A model generated the notes under the pieces. The model was not told the DNA's origin. It worked only from the letters and a program-made list of their open reading frames with translations, and ran no database searches. Below, in pieces: positions 41,475-50,406 of a DNA stretch of 64,000 bases. Each line of letters opens with the position of its first letter. The stretch's first letter is position 1. The translations under genes were made by a program, and so were the position numbers. The DNA is from Chloroflexota bacterium (GTDB lineage Bacteria; Chloroflexota; Dehalococcoidia; Lucifugimonadales; JADFKI01): contig VXNZ01000021.1 in NCBI GenBank assembly GCA_009840355.1, positions 1-64,000 on the forward strand, given 5' to 3'.

Positions 41475-42368
41475 CTATTGCACATCGTCCGGTGTCAGCG
41501 TAACCATGCCGTCTTGGGTGTCGATACGTGCGCGTTCGCCGATTTTCAGGCGGTCGATGATGTCGCGCGGAATCTGCACCCTGCCGCTGCCGTCCACCAA
41601 GATGAACTCTTCGAGCGGGTCGTCGGTGGATGCGGCGCCGGACAGTCGCTGGAATGTTACCCTGCGGCGCACTTCCGTCGCCATTTTGCCATCGCGAATC
41701 ATCACCACGCGCCCGACCTTGTACGCGATGTCCGGGTCGTGCGTAACGATTAGAATCGTGGTGTCCAGTTCGCGGTTAATCTCGCCGAACAGGTCGAGTA
41801 TTTCGGCGGCGGTGTTGTCGTCGAGTTCGCCGGTAGGCTCGTCTGCTAACAGCAGAGGCGGGTGATTGGCGAGCGCGACTGCGATGGCGACGCGCTGCTG
41901 CTCACCTCCGCTCAACTTCTCGGGCGTGTGCCCCATGCGATGTCCTAGCCCGACGAGTTCGAGCAGTTCTTCAGCGCGCTTTCTGCGCTCGCCGGGCGAT
42001 GTAAAGGTCAGCATCATCGGCAGCGCGACATTTTCCACGGCGGTCAGATACGGGAACATATTGCGGCTCGTCTGCTGCCAGATGAACCCCACTTCGTCGC
42101 GCCTGTACAATTCTGTTTCGTTCGGCGTCATTCGCAGCAGGTCTTTGTCTCCCACGCTCACACGCCCGGCCGACGGCGAATCATAGCCGGCGAGGATGTT
42201 CAGCAGCGTGCTCTTGCCGCTGCCGCTCGCACCTACGATTGCCACCACCTCGCTGCGCTGCACATTCAGGTCAAGCCCACGCAGCGCCACCACTTCCAGA
42301 TCGGCAATCTTGTATATCTTGAACAGGTCTTCGCAGACGATATACGCTTCTCGGTTTGCGTAGGTCAT
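41475..42368 (-). CDS. ABC exporter ATPase with C-terminal AbrB-like domain
   Basis: A 297-residue protein. The first about 235 residues are a MacB/LolD-type ATPase: Walker A GASGSGKST, Q-loop FIWQQTSRNMFPYLTAVENV, signature LSGGEQQRVAIAVAL, Walker B LLLADEPTGELDD and H-loop VTHDP. After a short linker (about 236-252) comes a domain of about 45 residues, EEFILVDGSGRVQIPRDIID then LKIGERARIDTQDGMVTLTP. It has the D-x-x-GR-x-x-IP-x-x-I-x-x-x-L-x-I pattern of SpoVT/AbrB/MazE swapped-hairpin domains. This tail might dimerise the ATPase or bind DNA; neither is shown. AAGGA lies about 7 bases before the ATG. It is 41 bases downstream of the permease gene. Confidence 0.85.
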   Translation of the reverse strand: MTYANREAYIVCEDLFKIYKIADLEVVALRGLDLNVQRSEVVAIVGASGSGKSTLLNILAGYDSPSAGRVSVGDKDLLRMTPNETELYRRDEVGFIWQQTSRNMFPYLTAVENVALPMMLTFTSPGERRKRAEELLELVGLGHRMGHTPEKLSGGEQQRVAIAVALANHPPLLLADEPTGELDDNTAAEILDLFGEINRELDTTILIVTHDPDIAYKVGRVVMIRDGKMATEVRRRVTFQRLSGAASTDDPLEEFILVDGSGRVQIPRDIIDRLKIGERARIDTQDGMVTLTPDDVQ

Positions 42369-42409
42369 GTATTTTTCCTTTTGTGCTGTACATCGATGTC
42401 TGTATCAGA

Positions 42410-45400
42410 CTAAAGCTCGCCCAGCCTCAATATCCTTTGCAGGGAGATGCGGCGGATGAACCAAATCATGCCCAGTATTATTGCGGTGAACACTAGGATC
42501 ATGAAGCCGTAGGTGATTGCCAGCGTGCCCCAGTCGATTTCCAGCACGAAGGGCGGCAGCACCTGTGTGCCGCGCTCGTTGTGGCTCAGGAACGGCATGA
42601 TTATCGCGCCGAGCCGCCGTCCCATCTCCGCGCCGAGCGCCATGCCCGCACCGATGACTATCGCCTGCTCCAGCCAGACCAGCGTTACCAGCTGCCGCAT
42701 GGAAAAGCCGACCGTGCGCATCAGACCGAACTGCATCTCGCGCTCGCGGAACGACACATACGAATGCACCAGGAAGCCGAGGCAGCTCAGTATCAGCACC
42801 GCGCCGAATGCCATGAACAGCAGCGCACGCCAGCCAGCCTGCACCAGCGGATCGACCGTAGCCTCTTCCAGCGCTTCCGCGCGGTCGTACACCGCCCTGC
42901 TCTGGAACGGCTCGCCGTTGTCGCGCATGTCAGCCACCAGCATCGCCCGGTCATAACCGTTGCCCGCCGCGCCGGAAATCGTATCGGATGTCGTGCGCAG
43001 CCACATCTCGTTGGGCTTAATTTCGGCGGATGTCGGCTCTAGGTTCGTGTAGCGCACGACAGACGCGACATCGGCGACGAGGTATCGCTTGCCAACGGTG
43101 TCGAGCGTCGGGAAGTATTCGAACGAATCTATGATGCGTATCGGCGTGCGGTGTCCTGAAATCGAGACCGTGAACTCCTCGCCGACGCTGTGTCCGGTGT
43201 CCGACAGGAACGAACGGCTCGCCAGCACGGGCAGCGGGCTTGCCTCCGGACCGTGGTATATGCCGCGTCCAGTGAGCGGGGGACCTTCCGACCAGATGAA
43301 CTGCGCCGCGCCTTGTTCTGCCTCGCCGTTGTCGCCGGCGCTCACGGGCTGCAGGATGTCTGTGATGGACTCGCGCGCGCCGCGCAGCACCGTCCAGTCT
43401 GATACGGCATCGAAGTCTTCGAGTACGGTTACGCGGTTTGAGCCGTCGCGCACCCAGATTTCGTCGATGGTGATGTTGCCGGCGCGCAGTCTGCCACGCG
43501 AGTTTGTGTCGTGTATCGCGAGCGAGACCATCGTCAGCGGCTGCGTGGGCTGTAGCGGTATGAAGCGGCGGAAGTTCGTGCCTCGCGCAAGTCCGCGCTC
43601 AAGCGTCAGCCAGTCGCCATTGCCGCCAAGCAGTCCCATCACATAGGTGAAGTACCTGTCGTTGGCGTCTTTGATGCGGATGGACAGCGCCAGGCTTTCA
43701 CGCGGTCTATCCGGCTTGACGCGAATTCCAATGCCGCGCGAATCTACTGGCAGGTCAATGCCGATGGGCGGGTTGGCGTGGTCGAGCTGCGTGAGCAACT
43801 GCGACATCGGGCGTTCCGAGAAGTCGCCGCGGAACCAGCCCACGCGGTTGAGCGTATCGCCGTCCACCGCGACCATTGTGTAACTTTCGCCCAGCAATTT
43901 CGACAAGTCCGTGCCGAACGCCTTCACGACGGGCGACGCCTCATCTACCAGCTCGATGTTCTCGTATGTCTCAACGAGCGGGACGCTGCTGCCGCGGCTG
44001 TTGACAGTCAGCCCTTCCACGCGGATGTCTGCGCCGGTAGCGTACTGCGCCTGCTCTCTGAAGCTGCGCTCCAGCGTACCGCCGAAACTCGCGGCGAATA
44101 TGCCCAAGCCCGCCATCAGGATGAGCAGCAGCGACATCCGCGCGTAGTGCGTGGGGTTGCGCGCCATCTGCCACATTCCCATAGAGAAACCGACCGGCGC
44201 TCTCTGCGCGAACGCCGCAAACGCCAAGAATATCAGACCGAGCGGCAGCGGCACGAAGAAATTCACGCCTGCCGACACGCTTACCAGCAGCACACCACCC
44301 ACGATGCCGGGCGTTATCGCCGTGCTGCCGTTGTTGTACGCGAGGAACTCAAGCACAGGCACGGTCGCGGGGCTGAGCACCAGCGCGGCAATCAGGACGA
44401 ACTGCGCGGCAAGTCCTATCGCGCGCAGTCTGCCGTCTCGCAGGCGTTCCGTCGCGGCGTACATCGCGGTCATAAGCGCCACTATACCCAGAGATATGCC
44501 GCGCGCCGTCCAGTCCCATTCGCCACCATTTGCGCCACCATTTGCGCTGCCGAATATGATGGTCGCCGCTTGCACGGCAGCCGCCACGCCGACAATGAGG
44601 TGCATTAGATTAGGCGAATCTCCGCTGATGTAGCGGATGGATAGGGGGAATAGCCGCAGCAGCGACACGGCGAACGCGACGAGTATCAGCGCAGGCACGG
44701 CGAGCAGCGCCTGATTGACCGCGACCGTACCGAACAGCCCGGTCGCTACCACTGAGCCCTGATCGTGCAGTTGGCGGAACAGGAAGATGCTAATCACCAG
44801 CAGCATTACGTCGAGGTAGAAGCGCTGGTAGAACGGCGGGCCCGTGGGACGCGCGGATTGCTGCCTGTGCCGCGTAACGCCGATGCGAGACGCGCGCACT
44901 GCGGGTATGAGCAGCGCCGCAAAGCTGAACAGTCCGCCCAGCCCGCTCATCAGATACGCGCCTCTTGTGATGAACACATTTAGCCGTTCGCCGCCGCTCA
45001 GGTCTGCGAAGGCGGGCGTGAATCCCATCAGGCTGATTATAGACGCGGCAAGCAGCGGCGCGACCACTATGGCAATAAGCGAGATCGTCGCGCCCTCCAA
45101 TATGAACACGACGAGTATTTGCCCGGAGCTTGCGCCGCGGCTGCGCAGCAGCGCTAGTTCACCGCGCTGCTGTTCGACTAGCAGCGACGACAGCGTTACG
45201 ACATAGTAGATAATGACAACCGCTATAAGCACCATCACCACGAACATAGGGATCTTGCTGAAGAACAGCCGCCTGTCGTAGTCGGCGAGCGTGGAATCGA
45301 GCGTTGTCAGCTGACGAAATCCGAACAGGTTCGTGGCGAGCTGCGAGCGCATCGTGCGCACTTGCAGGTGCGTTATCGTGGTGTTCCCCGCGTTCAGCCT

Positions 45401-46207
45401 ATCGCGGTCGGTGTCCAAATGCCACGCGTACGACGAGTCCATATCGGTGAAGTTCGCGCCGAGTATGTTGAAAAACATCTGCTCGGAGACGAAGAACGGC
45501 ATCGTGCGGAATGATCCGGAAGTGATTGACCTGAACAGCGTGTCGTGCTGATGCCAGAACTCCGAGTTCGGGTCATTGCGCTCGAATATGCCGCTGATGA
45601 CAACGCTGGTGTATGGAGTGCGGTCGCGCCAGTATGGAACGGCGGATATATTATCGCCAACGCCAACGCCGAACATTTCGGCTGCGTCCGCCGGCACCAG
45701 CGCTTCGAGTGCGAGCGGCGCGCCGGCGAGTTCGATGGGCTGTTCGTTGGGGAATCTGCCGCCGGGCAGCAGCGTGATGTTGTCCGTCAGGCGCGGGTTG
45801 AAAGTAAAGAACGCGCGCGCGTCATCCCTGCCCGCGTTCTCTTCGTTGCCCGGCACGGTTAGGTAGAATGTCGCGGTCTTCGCGCTGCGTTGCACATCTT
45901 GGAACAGCCAGTTGAGCCGCCCTTCGTACTGGTAGGTCATCGCATCGGCGACCCTCCCGTATTCTTCGACCGTGGTCGGACCGCGCTCAGCCTTCAGCAA
46001 TATGTCAAGCTGCAGCGGCTCTACCTGATTGAGCGAGTTCTTGAGCGCAAGTTCGCGCAGCGCGTCGAAGTAGATGACCGTGCCCGCCATCACCGTGGAC
46101 GACAGCAGCACGCCAATGACGACCGTGGACAGCAGCCGCCAGTGCGACAGGCTGCGCTTAGCCACCATTGGCCAGGCCGCGATTATTGCTGAAAGTGCTG
46201 CGCGCAT
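42410..46207 (-). CDS. Giant FtsX-type ABC permease (second of pair)
   Basis: A 1265-residue membrane protein. An N-terminal helix (about 27-47) leads to a MacB-PCD-like extracytoplasmic domain (about 50-300), then three FtsX helices (about 310-440) with the characteristic LVEQQRGELALLRSRGAS loop. Further helices (about 475-680) precede a second large extracytoplasmic region (about 700-1110), and a final FtsX helix set carries MQFGLMRTVGFSMRQLVTLV. Inside the second region is a beta-rich segment (about 870-960: GNITIDEIWVRD, then VLEDFDAVSDWTVL) resembling a carbohydrate-binding module, present also in the upstream paralogue. It probably works with the adjacent ATPases to export or release lipids, peptides or envelope components. 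No ribosome site is evident at ATG 46207. Confidence 0.88.
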   Translation of the reverse strand: MRAALSAIIAAWPMVAKRSLSHWRLLSTVVIGVLLSSTVMAGTVIYFDALRELALKNSLNQVEPLQLDILLKAERGPTTVEEYGRVADAMTYQYEGRLNWLFQDVQRSAKTATFYLTVPGNEENAGRDDARAFFTFNPRLTDNITLLPGGRFPNEQPIELAGAPLALEALVPADAAEMFGVGVGDNISAVPYWRDRTPYTSVVISGIFERNDPNSEFWHQHDTLFRSITSGSFRTMPFFVSEQMFFNILGANFTDMDSSYAWHLDTDRDRLNAGNTTITHLQVRTMRSQLATNLFGFRQLTTLDSTLADYDRRLFFSKIPMFVVMVLIAVVIIYYVVTLSSLLVEQQRGELALLRSRGASSGQILVVFILEGATISLIAIVVAPLLAASIISLMGFTPAFADLSGGERLNVFITRGAYLMSGLGGLFSFAALLIPAVRASRIGVTRHRQQSARPTGPPFYQRFYLDVMLLVISIFLFRQLHDQGSVVATGLFGTVAVNQALLAVPALILVAFAVSLLRLFPLSIRYISGDSPNLMHLIVGVAAAVQAATIIFGSANGGANGGEWDWTARGISLGIVALMTAMYAATERLRDGRLRAIGLAAQFVLIAALVLSPATVPVLEFLAYNNGSTAITPGIVGGVLLVSVSAGVNFFVPLPLGLIFLAFAAFAQRAPVGFSMGMWQMARNPTHYARMSLLLILMAGLGIFAASFGGTLERSFREQAQYATGADIRVEGLTVNSRGSSVPLVETYENIELVDEASPVVKAFGTDLSKLLGESYTMVAVDGDTLNRVGWFRGDFSERPMSQLLTQLDHANPPIGIDLPVDSRGIGIRVKPDRPRESLALSIRIKDANDRYFTYVMGLLGGNGDWLTLERGLARGTNFRRFIPLQPTQPLTMVSLAIHDTNSRGRLRAGNITIDEIWVRDGSNRVTVLEDFDAVSDWTVLRGARESITDILQPVSAGDNGEAEQGAAQFIWSEGPPLTGRGIYHGPEASPLPVLASRSFLSDTGHSVGEEFTVSISGHRTPIRIIDSFEYFPTLDTVGKRYLVADVASVVRYTNLEPTSAEIKPNEMWLRTTSDTISGAAGNGYDRAMLVADMRDNGEPFQSRAVYDRAEALEEATVDPLVQAGWRALLFMAFGAVLILSCLGFLVHSYVSFREREMQFGLMRTVGFSMRQLVTLVWLEQAIVIGAGMALGAEMGRRLGAIIMPFLSHNERGTQVLPPFVLEIDWGTLAITYGFMILVFTAIILGMIWFIRRISLQRILRLGEL

Positions 46208-46275
46208 GTTAGTCAGTCAGTCGTTCAGTGGGTCAGTCTATCAGTCTGTCAGCCGGGAGCGGCTAGGCGGTATTG
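46208..46275. repeat. CAGT-repeat tract between the two permease genes
   Basis: GTCAGTCAGTCGTTCAGTGG then GTCAGTCTATCAGTCTGTCA: iterated CAGTC/CAGT units with 7-8 base spacing, the same family as the tracts around 9100, 9330 and 33910. Confidence 0.55.
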
Positions 46276-49200
46276 CTATTCCAGCCGTGATATGGCGTGG
46301 AAGTCTAGGTTGCGCATGCTGCGGGTTAGGCGATAAACGGCTAAGGCGAATATGCCGATTAGCACGGCGTACAGCGCTATGAGGAAGCGCAGGTCGGTTT
46401 CCAGTATGAACGGCGGTATCACTTCCCTGCCGTTCTCGGTAACCGCAACCGATGATACCATAAGGTCGCTCATTAGCCAGCCCGCGCCCGTGCCCAAGCC
46501 TATGCCCACCGCCACGATGATGAAGTGTTCGAGCATCAGCAAGCCCGCCATCTGCCGCGACGACAGCCCGACAGACTGCAAGAAGCCCATCTCGTTGCGG
46601 CTGCGATTGGCGAACGCGAGCAGGTATGTTATGTAGCCTAGCCCTGCGGTGAAGACGATGATAATCATCGCGAGCAGCACCATCGCCTGCCAGCCTGCGG
46701 TGATGAGCGGGTCTAGCCGCACCTGATCCAACTGCGTCTCGCGGTCGTGCACAAGATCGCGCCCGACAAGCCGCGTTACCACATCGCGTACCGATGTACC
46801 CGCGCCGGACGCCTTTTCGATGAACATCTCGTTGGGAGACGCCACGACCGCCGGGCTGAGGATGTTGATATGGCGGACCAGCGTTTCCATGTCGGCAATC
46901 AGGAAGCCGGCGCCGGCGGGATTGAGCGTGGGGAAGAAGTCAACGGAATCGCGCACTTGCACCGGCACAAAGCGTCCCTTCAGCTCCACGATGAGTGCGT
47001 CTCCGATGCGCGCGCCGGATGTCCGCAAGAACGAGTTGCTCGCAACAACCGGCACAGGACCTCCACTCGGACTGCGGTATATGCCGCGCAGTCCGTTGTC
47101 CGTGTCCTTGCCGAATGAGAACATCCCGGTCTGCTCACCCTCGAACACATCGTCTCTCGCGTACGCCAGCGAGTCCGAAGATATTGTCGAAGTGGCGAGC
47201 GGCAGCCATGTGGAGCGGCTGTCCTCAAAGTCTTCCAGCACCTGCGTTGTGCCGTTGCGCCGGATGGCGTGCAGGTCGTCGATGCGGATGTTGCCCGCCG
47301 TGCCGGCGGGACCGAAGACCGGCTCGTATATCTGAATGGACGCCAATTGCAACGGACGCTTGAGTCGCGGCGGCACTCGCAGCGTGCGCAAGTGCCATTC
47401 CGGGGGCCCCATATTGCCGAACGACACGGTGTCCAACACGCCGTCCGCGTCTTGCAATACTAGCCACATGAACATGTTCGGATACACTTCCGCAGGCTTA
47501 ACCCAGACGCCTATGCCTTCGGTATCGTCAGGCAGGTCGATGGACTCGCTGACGGTGAGCGGGCTAAGCGCGCGCATCACTTCCGGCAGCGAACTGCGAG
47601 AGAAATCGTCTCTGTACCACGCGTGATAGTGGAAATCGTCCGATTCCACGCCGAGCATGCGGAAAGTGTTGCCCGAGTAGTTCGCGCCAAGCGTGCCGCG
47701 GTCACGCCACGCCAGCGACACAGCAGTTACGCCGGGGATGGTAAGGTAGCGGTCGCGCAGCCCGTCAACGCTGCGCGCGATAAAGCCGGGTATGTTGGAC
47801 ACGCGCATGTCCGCTGCCGTGTCGTAGAGTATGCGCTCTTGGTAGCTCCTATTGAGCGTGCCTCCGACCGTCGTGGCGAGCACCGCGAGTCCGGTTACCA
47901 TCACCAACAGCAGCACCAGCCAGCTGTATTGCAGCGGGTTGCGCGCCATGTGCCACAGGCTCAGCGACACCCACACGGGCGACCTTTGCGACAGCAGTAC
48001 CAGCCCGTAGAAAAGCAGCTGCAGCGCTATTATCGCGGCGAAGCCGAGCGTGGGCAGGTAGGCGACCGTGCCGTCCGTCGGCGGGTAGAAATATATAAGA
48101 GCGGCGATGACGACGAGTTGCGCGGCAAAGCCGTACAGCGTGCTGCGAACCCGCCCGGCGCGCTGCGTCGCCCAGTACGCGCCCGCGCCCGCAAGCGCAA
48201 TGCAGATTGGCAGAATCGCGCCTGTAAGGTCGCCCTGCCGCATGCCGTCCAACGCGAGAGTAGCCGCGAGCGCCGCGGTTATGACCCACACATACAGGTG
48301 TACCAAGCCGGGAGATTCGCCGCTAATGAAGCGCACGAACAGAGGGAAGAAGCGCATGAAAACCAGCGCGACAAGCGTCAGCAGCAGCACGGGCGCGAAC
48401 AGCAGCGCCTCGTTTATTTCGATGCCGCTGAACAGACCGCCGCTTACCAGCTGCCCGCGCGCGTTCAGCTCCCAGAAGACCAGCCCGCCGATAGCGAGTA
48501 CCATGATGTCGAGGTAGTATCGTTGGAAGAACGGCACTTCGGGCGGGCGGGACGAGCGCAGTTTGTGGATGATAAGCCCGGTGCGCGCGCCGATGACGCT
48601 TGGCACGACGAATATCACAAGGCTAAGCGCGCCCACTCCGGCAGCGACTAAGAACGGCGTCCATCGCCAGTTGACGGGCAGCAAGTCGCCGCCCGTGATT
48701 TCCGTGAAGTACGGCAGCTTGCCCGATATGGCGATGACACCCATGGCAAGCAGCGGCGCGATTATGACGGCGACCGCCGTTATCACCAGCCCTTCGATGG
48801 AGTACAGGCGCACCAGCTGCGCCATGCTCACGCCGCGGCTTCGCAGCAGCGCGACATCGTCCTCGCGGCTTTGCACCAGATATGACACCATCATAGACAT
48901 GTAGTACAGCACCGTGATGACCATGATTGTCAGCAGCAGCAGCAGCGGAATGCTCGTGAAGAAGCTGCGCCGTTCAAAGCGGTCAAGCAGCGCGGTGATG
49001 CCCGTGAACACGGCGCTGCCTTGCATCTGCACCGCCATGCCGTTTTCCAGATTGTCGATGCGCGTGCGCAAGTCTTCCGGGCGAATGCGCTTGAGCGGCG
49101 CCTTATCCACAAAGATGAACCACGACGAAGATACCAGGCTGCCGGGGTACGCCTCGCCGAGGCTGTCCAACAGCGCCTGCCGCGTTACGAACATCGCGAT

Positions 49201-49923
49201 GGGCGGCTCTTCGGGATCGACCTCGATGCCCACATCGGGGATTTCTTCCAGCGGCGCGGGTTCCATGAACACATTCGCGTTCTGCTGCCAGTAGTCTTCG
49301 GTGGGGTCGGTAGGATCTATCAGACCGACGACTTCGGCGAAAATCGCCACATCGCTGCCGAGCGAAGGGCGTAGTTCAAGCGTGTCGCCCACTTGCAGGT
49401 CGAACACATTCGCCGGAGTCGCGCCAATCAGCACTTCGACATGCAGACCGTCACCGACCGGCGTAACCGTGTCCGTGTACGCGCGACCGGATGTGAAATC
49501 GACATGGTGTTCCACATTGGACAAGTATTGCAGATAGCCGCGCGACACGAGATCAACATCGGCATTGGCAAGCGGACGCCAAGGCGTGCCAACGAGCATC
49601 GTGCTGCCCTTGAGAAAGCGCTCGCGGCTCACATAGAAGTCCGAGATGTTATCTTCGATGAGCCTGTCTATCTCGGCGTCGGTGACATTCAGGCGCTCTT
49701 CGTTCAGGGGAATGTTCGGCGCGTAGGCGAAGATGTTCAGGAAGAGGATGGAGGAGCGGTCGATGGAAGTGTTGAGCGTGAGACGCGCCAGCGAGTTCAG
49801 ATACACGGGCGCGCCCGCAACCAGTGTGGACGCTATGATGATGCCTGCAAAGATGCTGAGCAGAAGCTTCCAGTCGGAGCTGAATCGCTTCGCGATGTAC
49901 CCGAAAGTCGAAAAAGAACGCAT
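46276..49923 (-). CDS. Giant FtsX-type ABC permease (first of pair)
   Basis: A 1215-residue paralogue of the adjacent permease with the same plan: N-terminal helix (about 15-37), extracytoplasmic domain, FtsX helices with the cytosolic LVQSREDDVALLRSRGVSMA loop, a middle helix group (about 455-640), a second extracytoplasmic region and C-terminal helices with SRNEMGFLQSVGLSSRQMAG. The beta-rich insert is at about 865-960 (GNIRIDDLHAIRR, VLEDFEDSRSTWLPL). Length and twin FtsX segments resemble lipoprotein or lipid exporters whose two permease halves have fused. It is the first gene of the operon; ATG 49923 has only a weak AGGT nearby, and a dispersed repeat starts within 20 bases upstream. Confidence 0.88.
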   Translation of the reverse strand: MRSFSTFGYIAKRFSSDWKLLLSIFAGIIIASTLVAGAPVYLNSLARLTLNTSIDRSSILFLNIFAYAPNIPLNEERLNVTDAEIDRLIEDNISDFYVSRERFLKGSTMLVGTPWRPLANADVDLVSRGYLQYLSNVEHHVDFTSGRAYTDTVTPVGDGLHVEVLIGATPANVFDLQVGDTLELRPSLGSDVAIFAEVVGLIDPTDPTEDYWQQNANVFMEPAPLEEIPDVGIEVDPEEPPIAMFVTRQALLDSLGEAYPGSLVSSSWFIFVDKAPLKRIRPEDLRTRIDNLENGMAVQMQGSAVFTGITALLDRFERRSFFTSIPLLLLLTIMVITVLYYMSMMVSYLVQSREDDVALLRSRGVSMAQLVRLYSIEGLVITAVAVIIAPLLAMGVIAISGKLPYFTEITGGDLLPVNWRWTPFLVAAGVGALSLVIFVVPSVIGARTGLIIHKLRSSRPPEVPFFQRYYLDIMVLAIGGLVFWELNARGQLVSGGLFSGIEINEALLFAPVLLLTLVALVFMRFFPLFVRFISGESPGLVHLYVWVITAALAATLALDGMRQGDLTGAILPICIALAGAGAYWATQRAGRVRSTLYGFAAQLVVIAALIYFYPPTDGTVAYLPTLGFAAIIALQLLFYGLVLLSQRSPVWVSLSLWHMARNPLQYSWLVLLLVMVTGLAVLATTVGGTLNRSYQERILYDTAADMRVSNIPGFIARSVDGLRDRYLTIPGVTAVSLAWRDRGTLGANYSGNTFRMLGVESDDFHYHAWYRDDFSRSSLPEVMRALSPLTVSESIDLPDDTEGIGVWVKPAEVYPNMFMWLVLQDADGVLDTVSFGNMGPPEWHLRTLRVPPRLKRPLQLASIQIYEPVFGPAGTAGNIRIDDLHAIRRNGTTQVLEDFEDSRSTWLPLATSTISSDSLAYARDDVFEGEQTGMFSFGKDTDNGLRGIYRSPSGGPVPVVASNSFLRTSGARIGDALIVELKGRFVPVQVRDSVDFFPTLNPAGAGFLIADMETLVRHINILSPAVVASPNEMFIEKASGAGTSVRDVVTRLVGRDLVHDRETQLDQVRLDPLITAGWQAMVLLAMIIIVFTAGLGYITYLLAFANRSRNEMGFLQSVGLSSRQMAGLLMLEHFIIVAVGIGLGTGAGWLMSDLMVSSVAVTENGREVIPPFILETDLRFLIALYAVLIGIFALAVYRLTRSMRNLDFHAISRLE

Positions 49924-50406
49924 TACCTATATTGTCATTCCGAACACCCACACCTGTCGTTCCGAGCGAAGTGAGGAATCTAAAATCCTTGCATCAAGGG
50001 CAGGCACACGCTTGAAGCTTTCAACTCAATATGATGGCTGAAGCGCCTTCGACACCCGCAACGCCATAGTAGCACATAATCGCAACCCCCGTGCTTTCTC
50101 CCATCAACAAGACGATTTCGCAGATCAAGATCGCGGCTCTTTCCGCTCGCCCCTACCCGAACGGAAAGACGGATTTGTTAAATCTTCAGCGTCTCAGTTT
50201 GAAATGCAGAGCAGTCCACACCCCAGCCCACAACTCAGAATCCGATTCGGTGTTGGCTGAGGCAATTACAGTCACAAGAAGTCATATAACTTCACAATAA
50301 AGTTACCACATTGTGACATAGAAGAATGGTATTATCTAACATCCTTTGATTATTGACATTATCAGCCCCGACACCGTGGCCCAATTCTGCCGAAGGAACG
50401 GACCTA
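49924..50406. other. Divergent promoter region between ABC operon and SBP gene
   Basis: About 480 non-coding bases. At 49950-49985 there is a copy of the GTCGTTCCGAGCGAAGTGAG dispersed repeat. At 50106-50120 AGACGATTTCGCAGA resembles the MITE terminal repeat. From about 50270 to 50350 the DNA is strongly AT-rich (for example ACTTCACAATAAAGTTACCA, TTGTGAC, GGTATTATC), and this probably holds the promoter of the solute-binding protein gene, though no hexamer pair with ideal spacing stands out. Confidence 0.45.
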
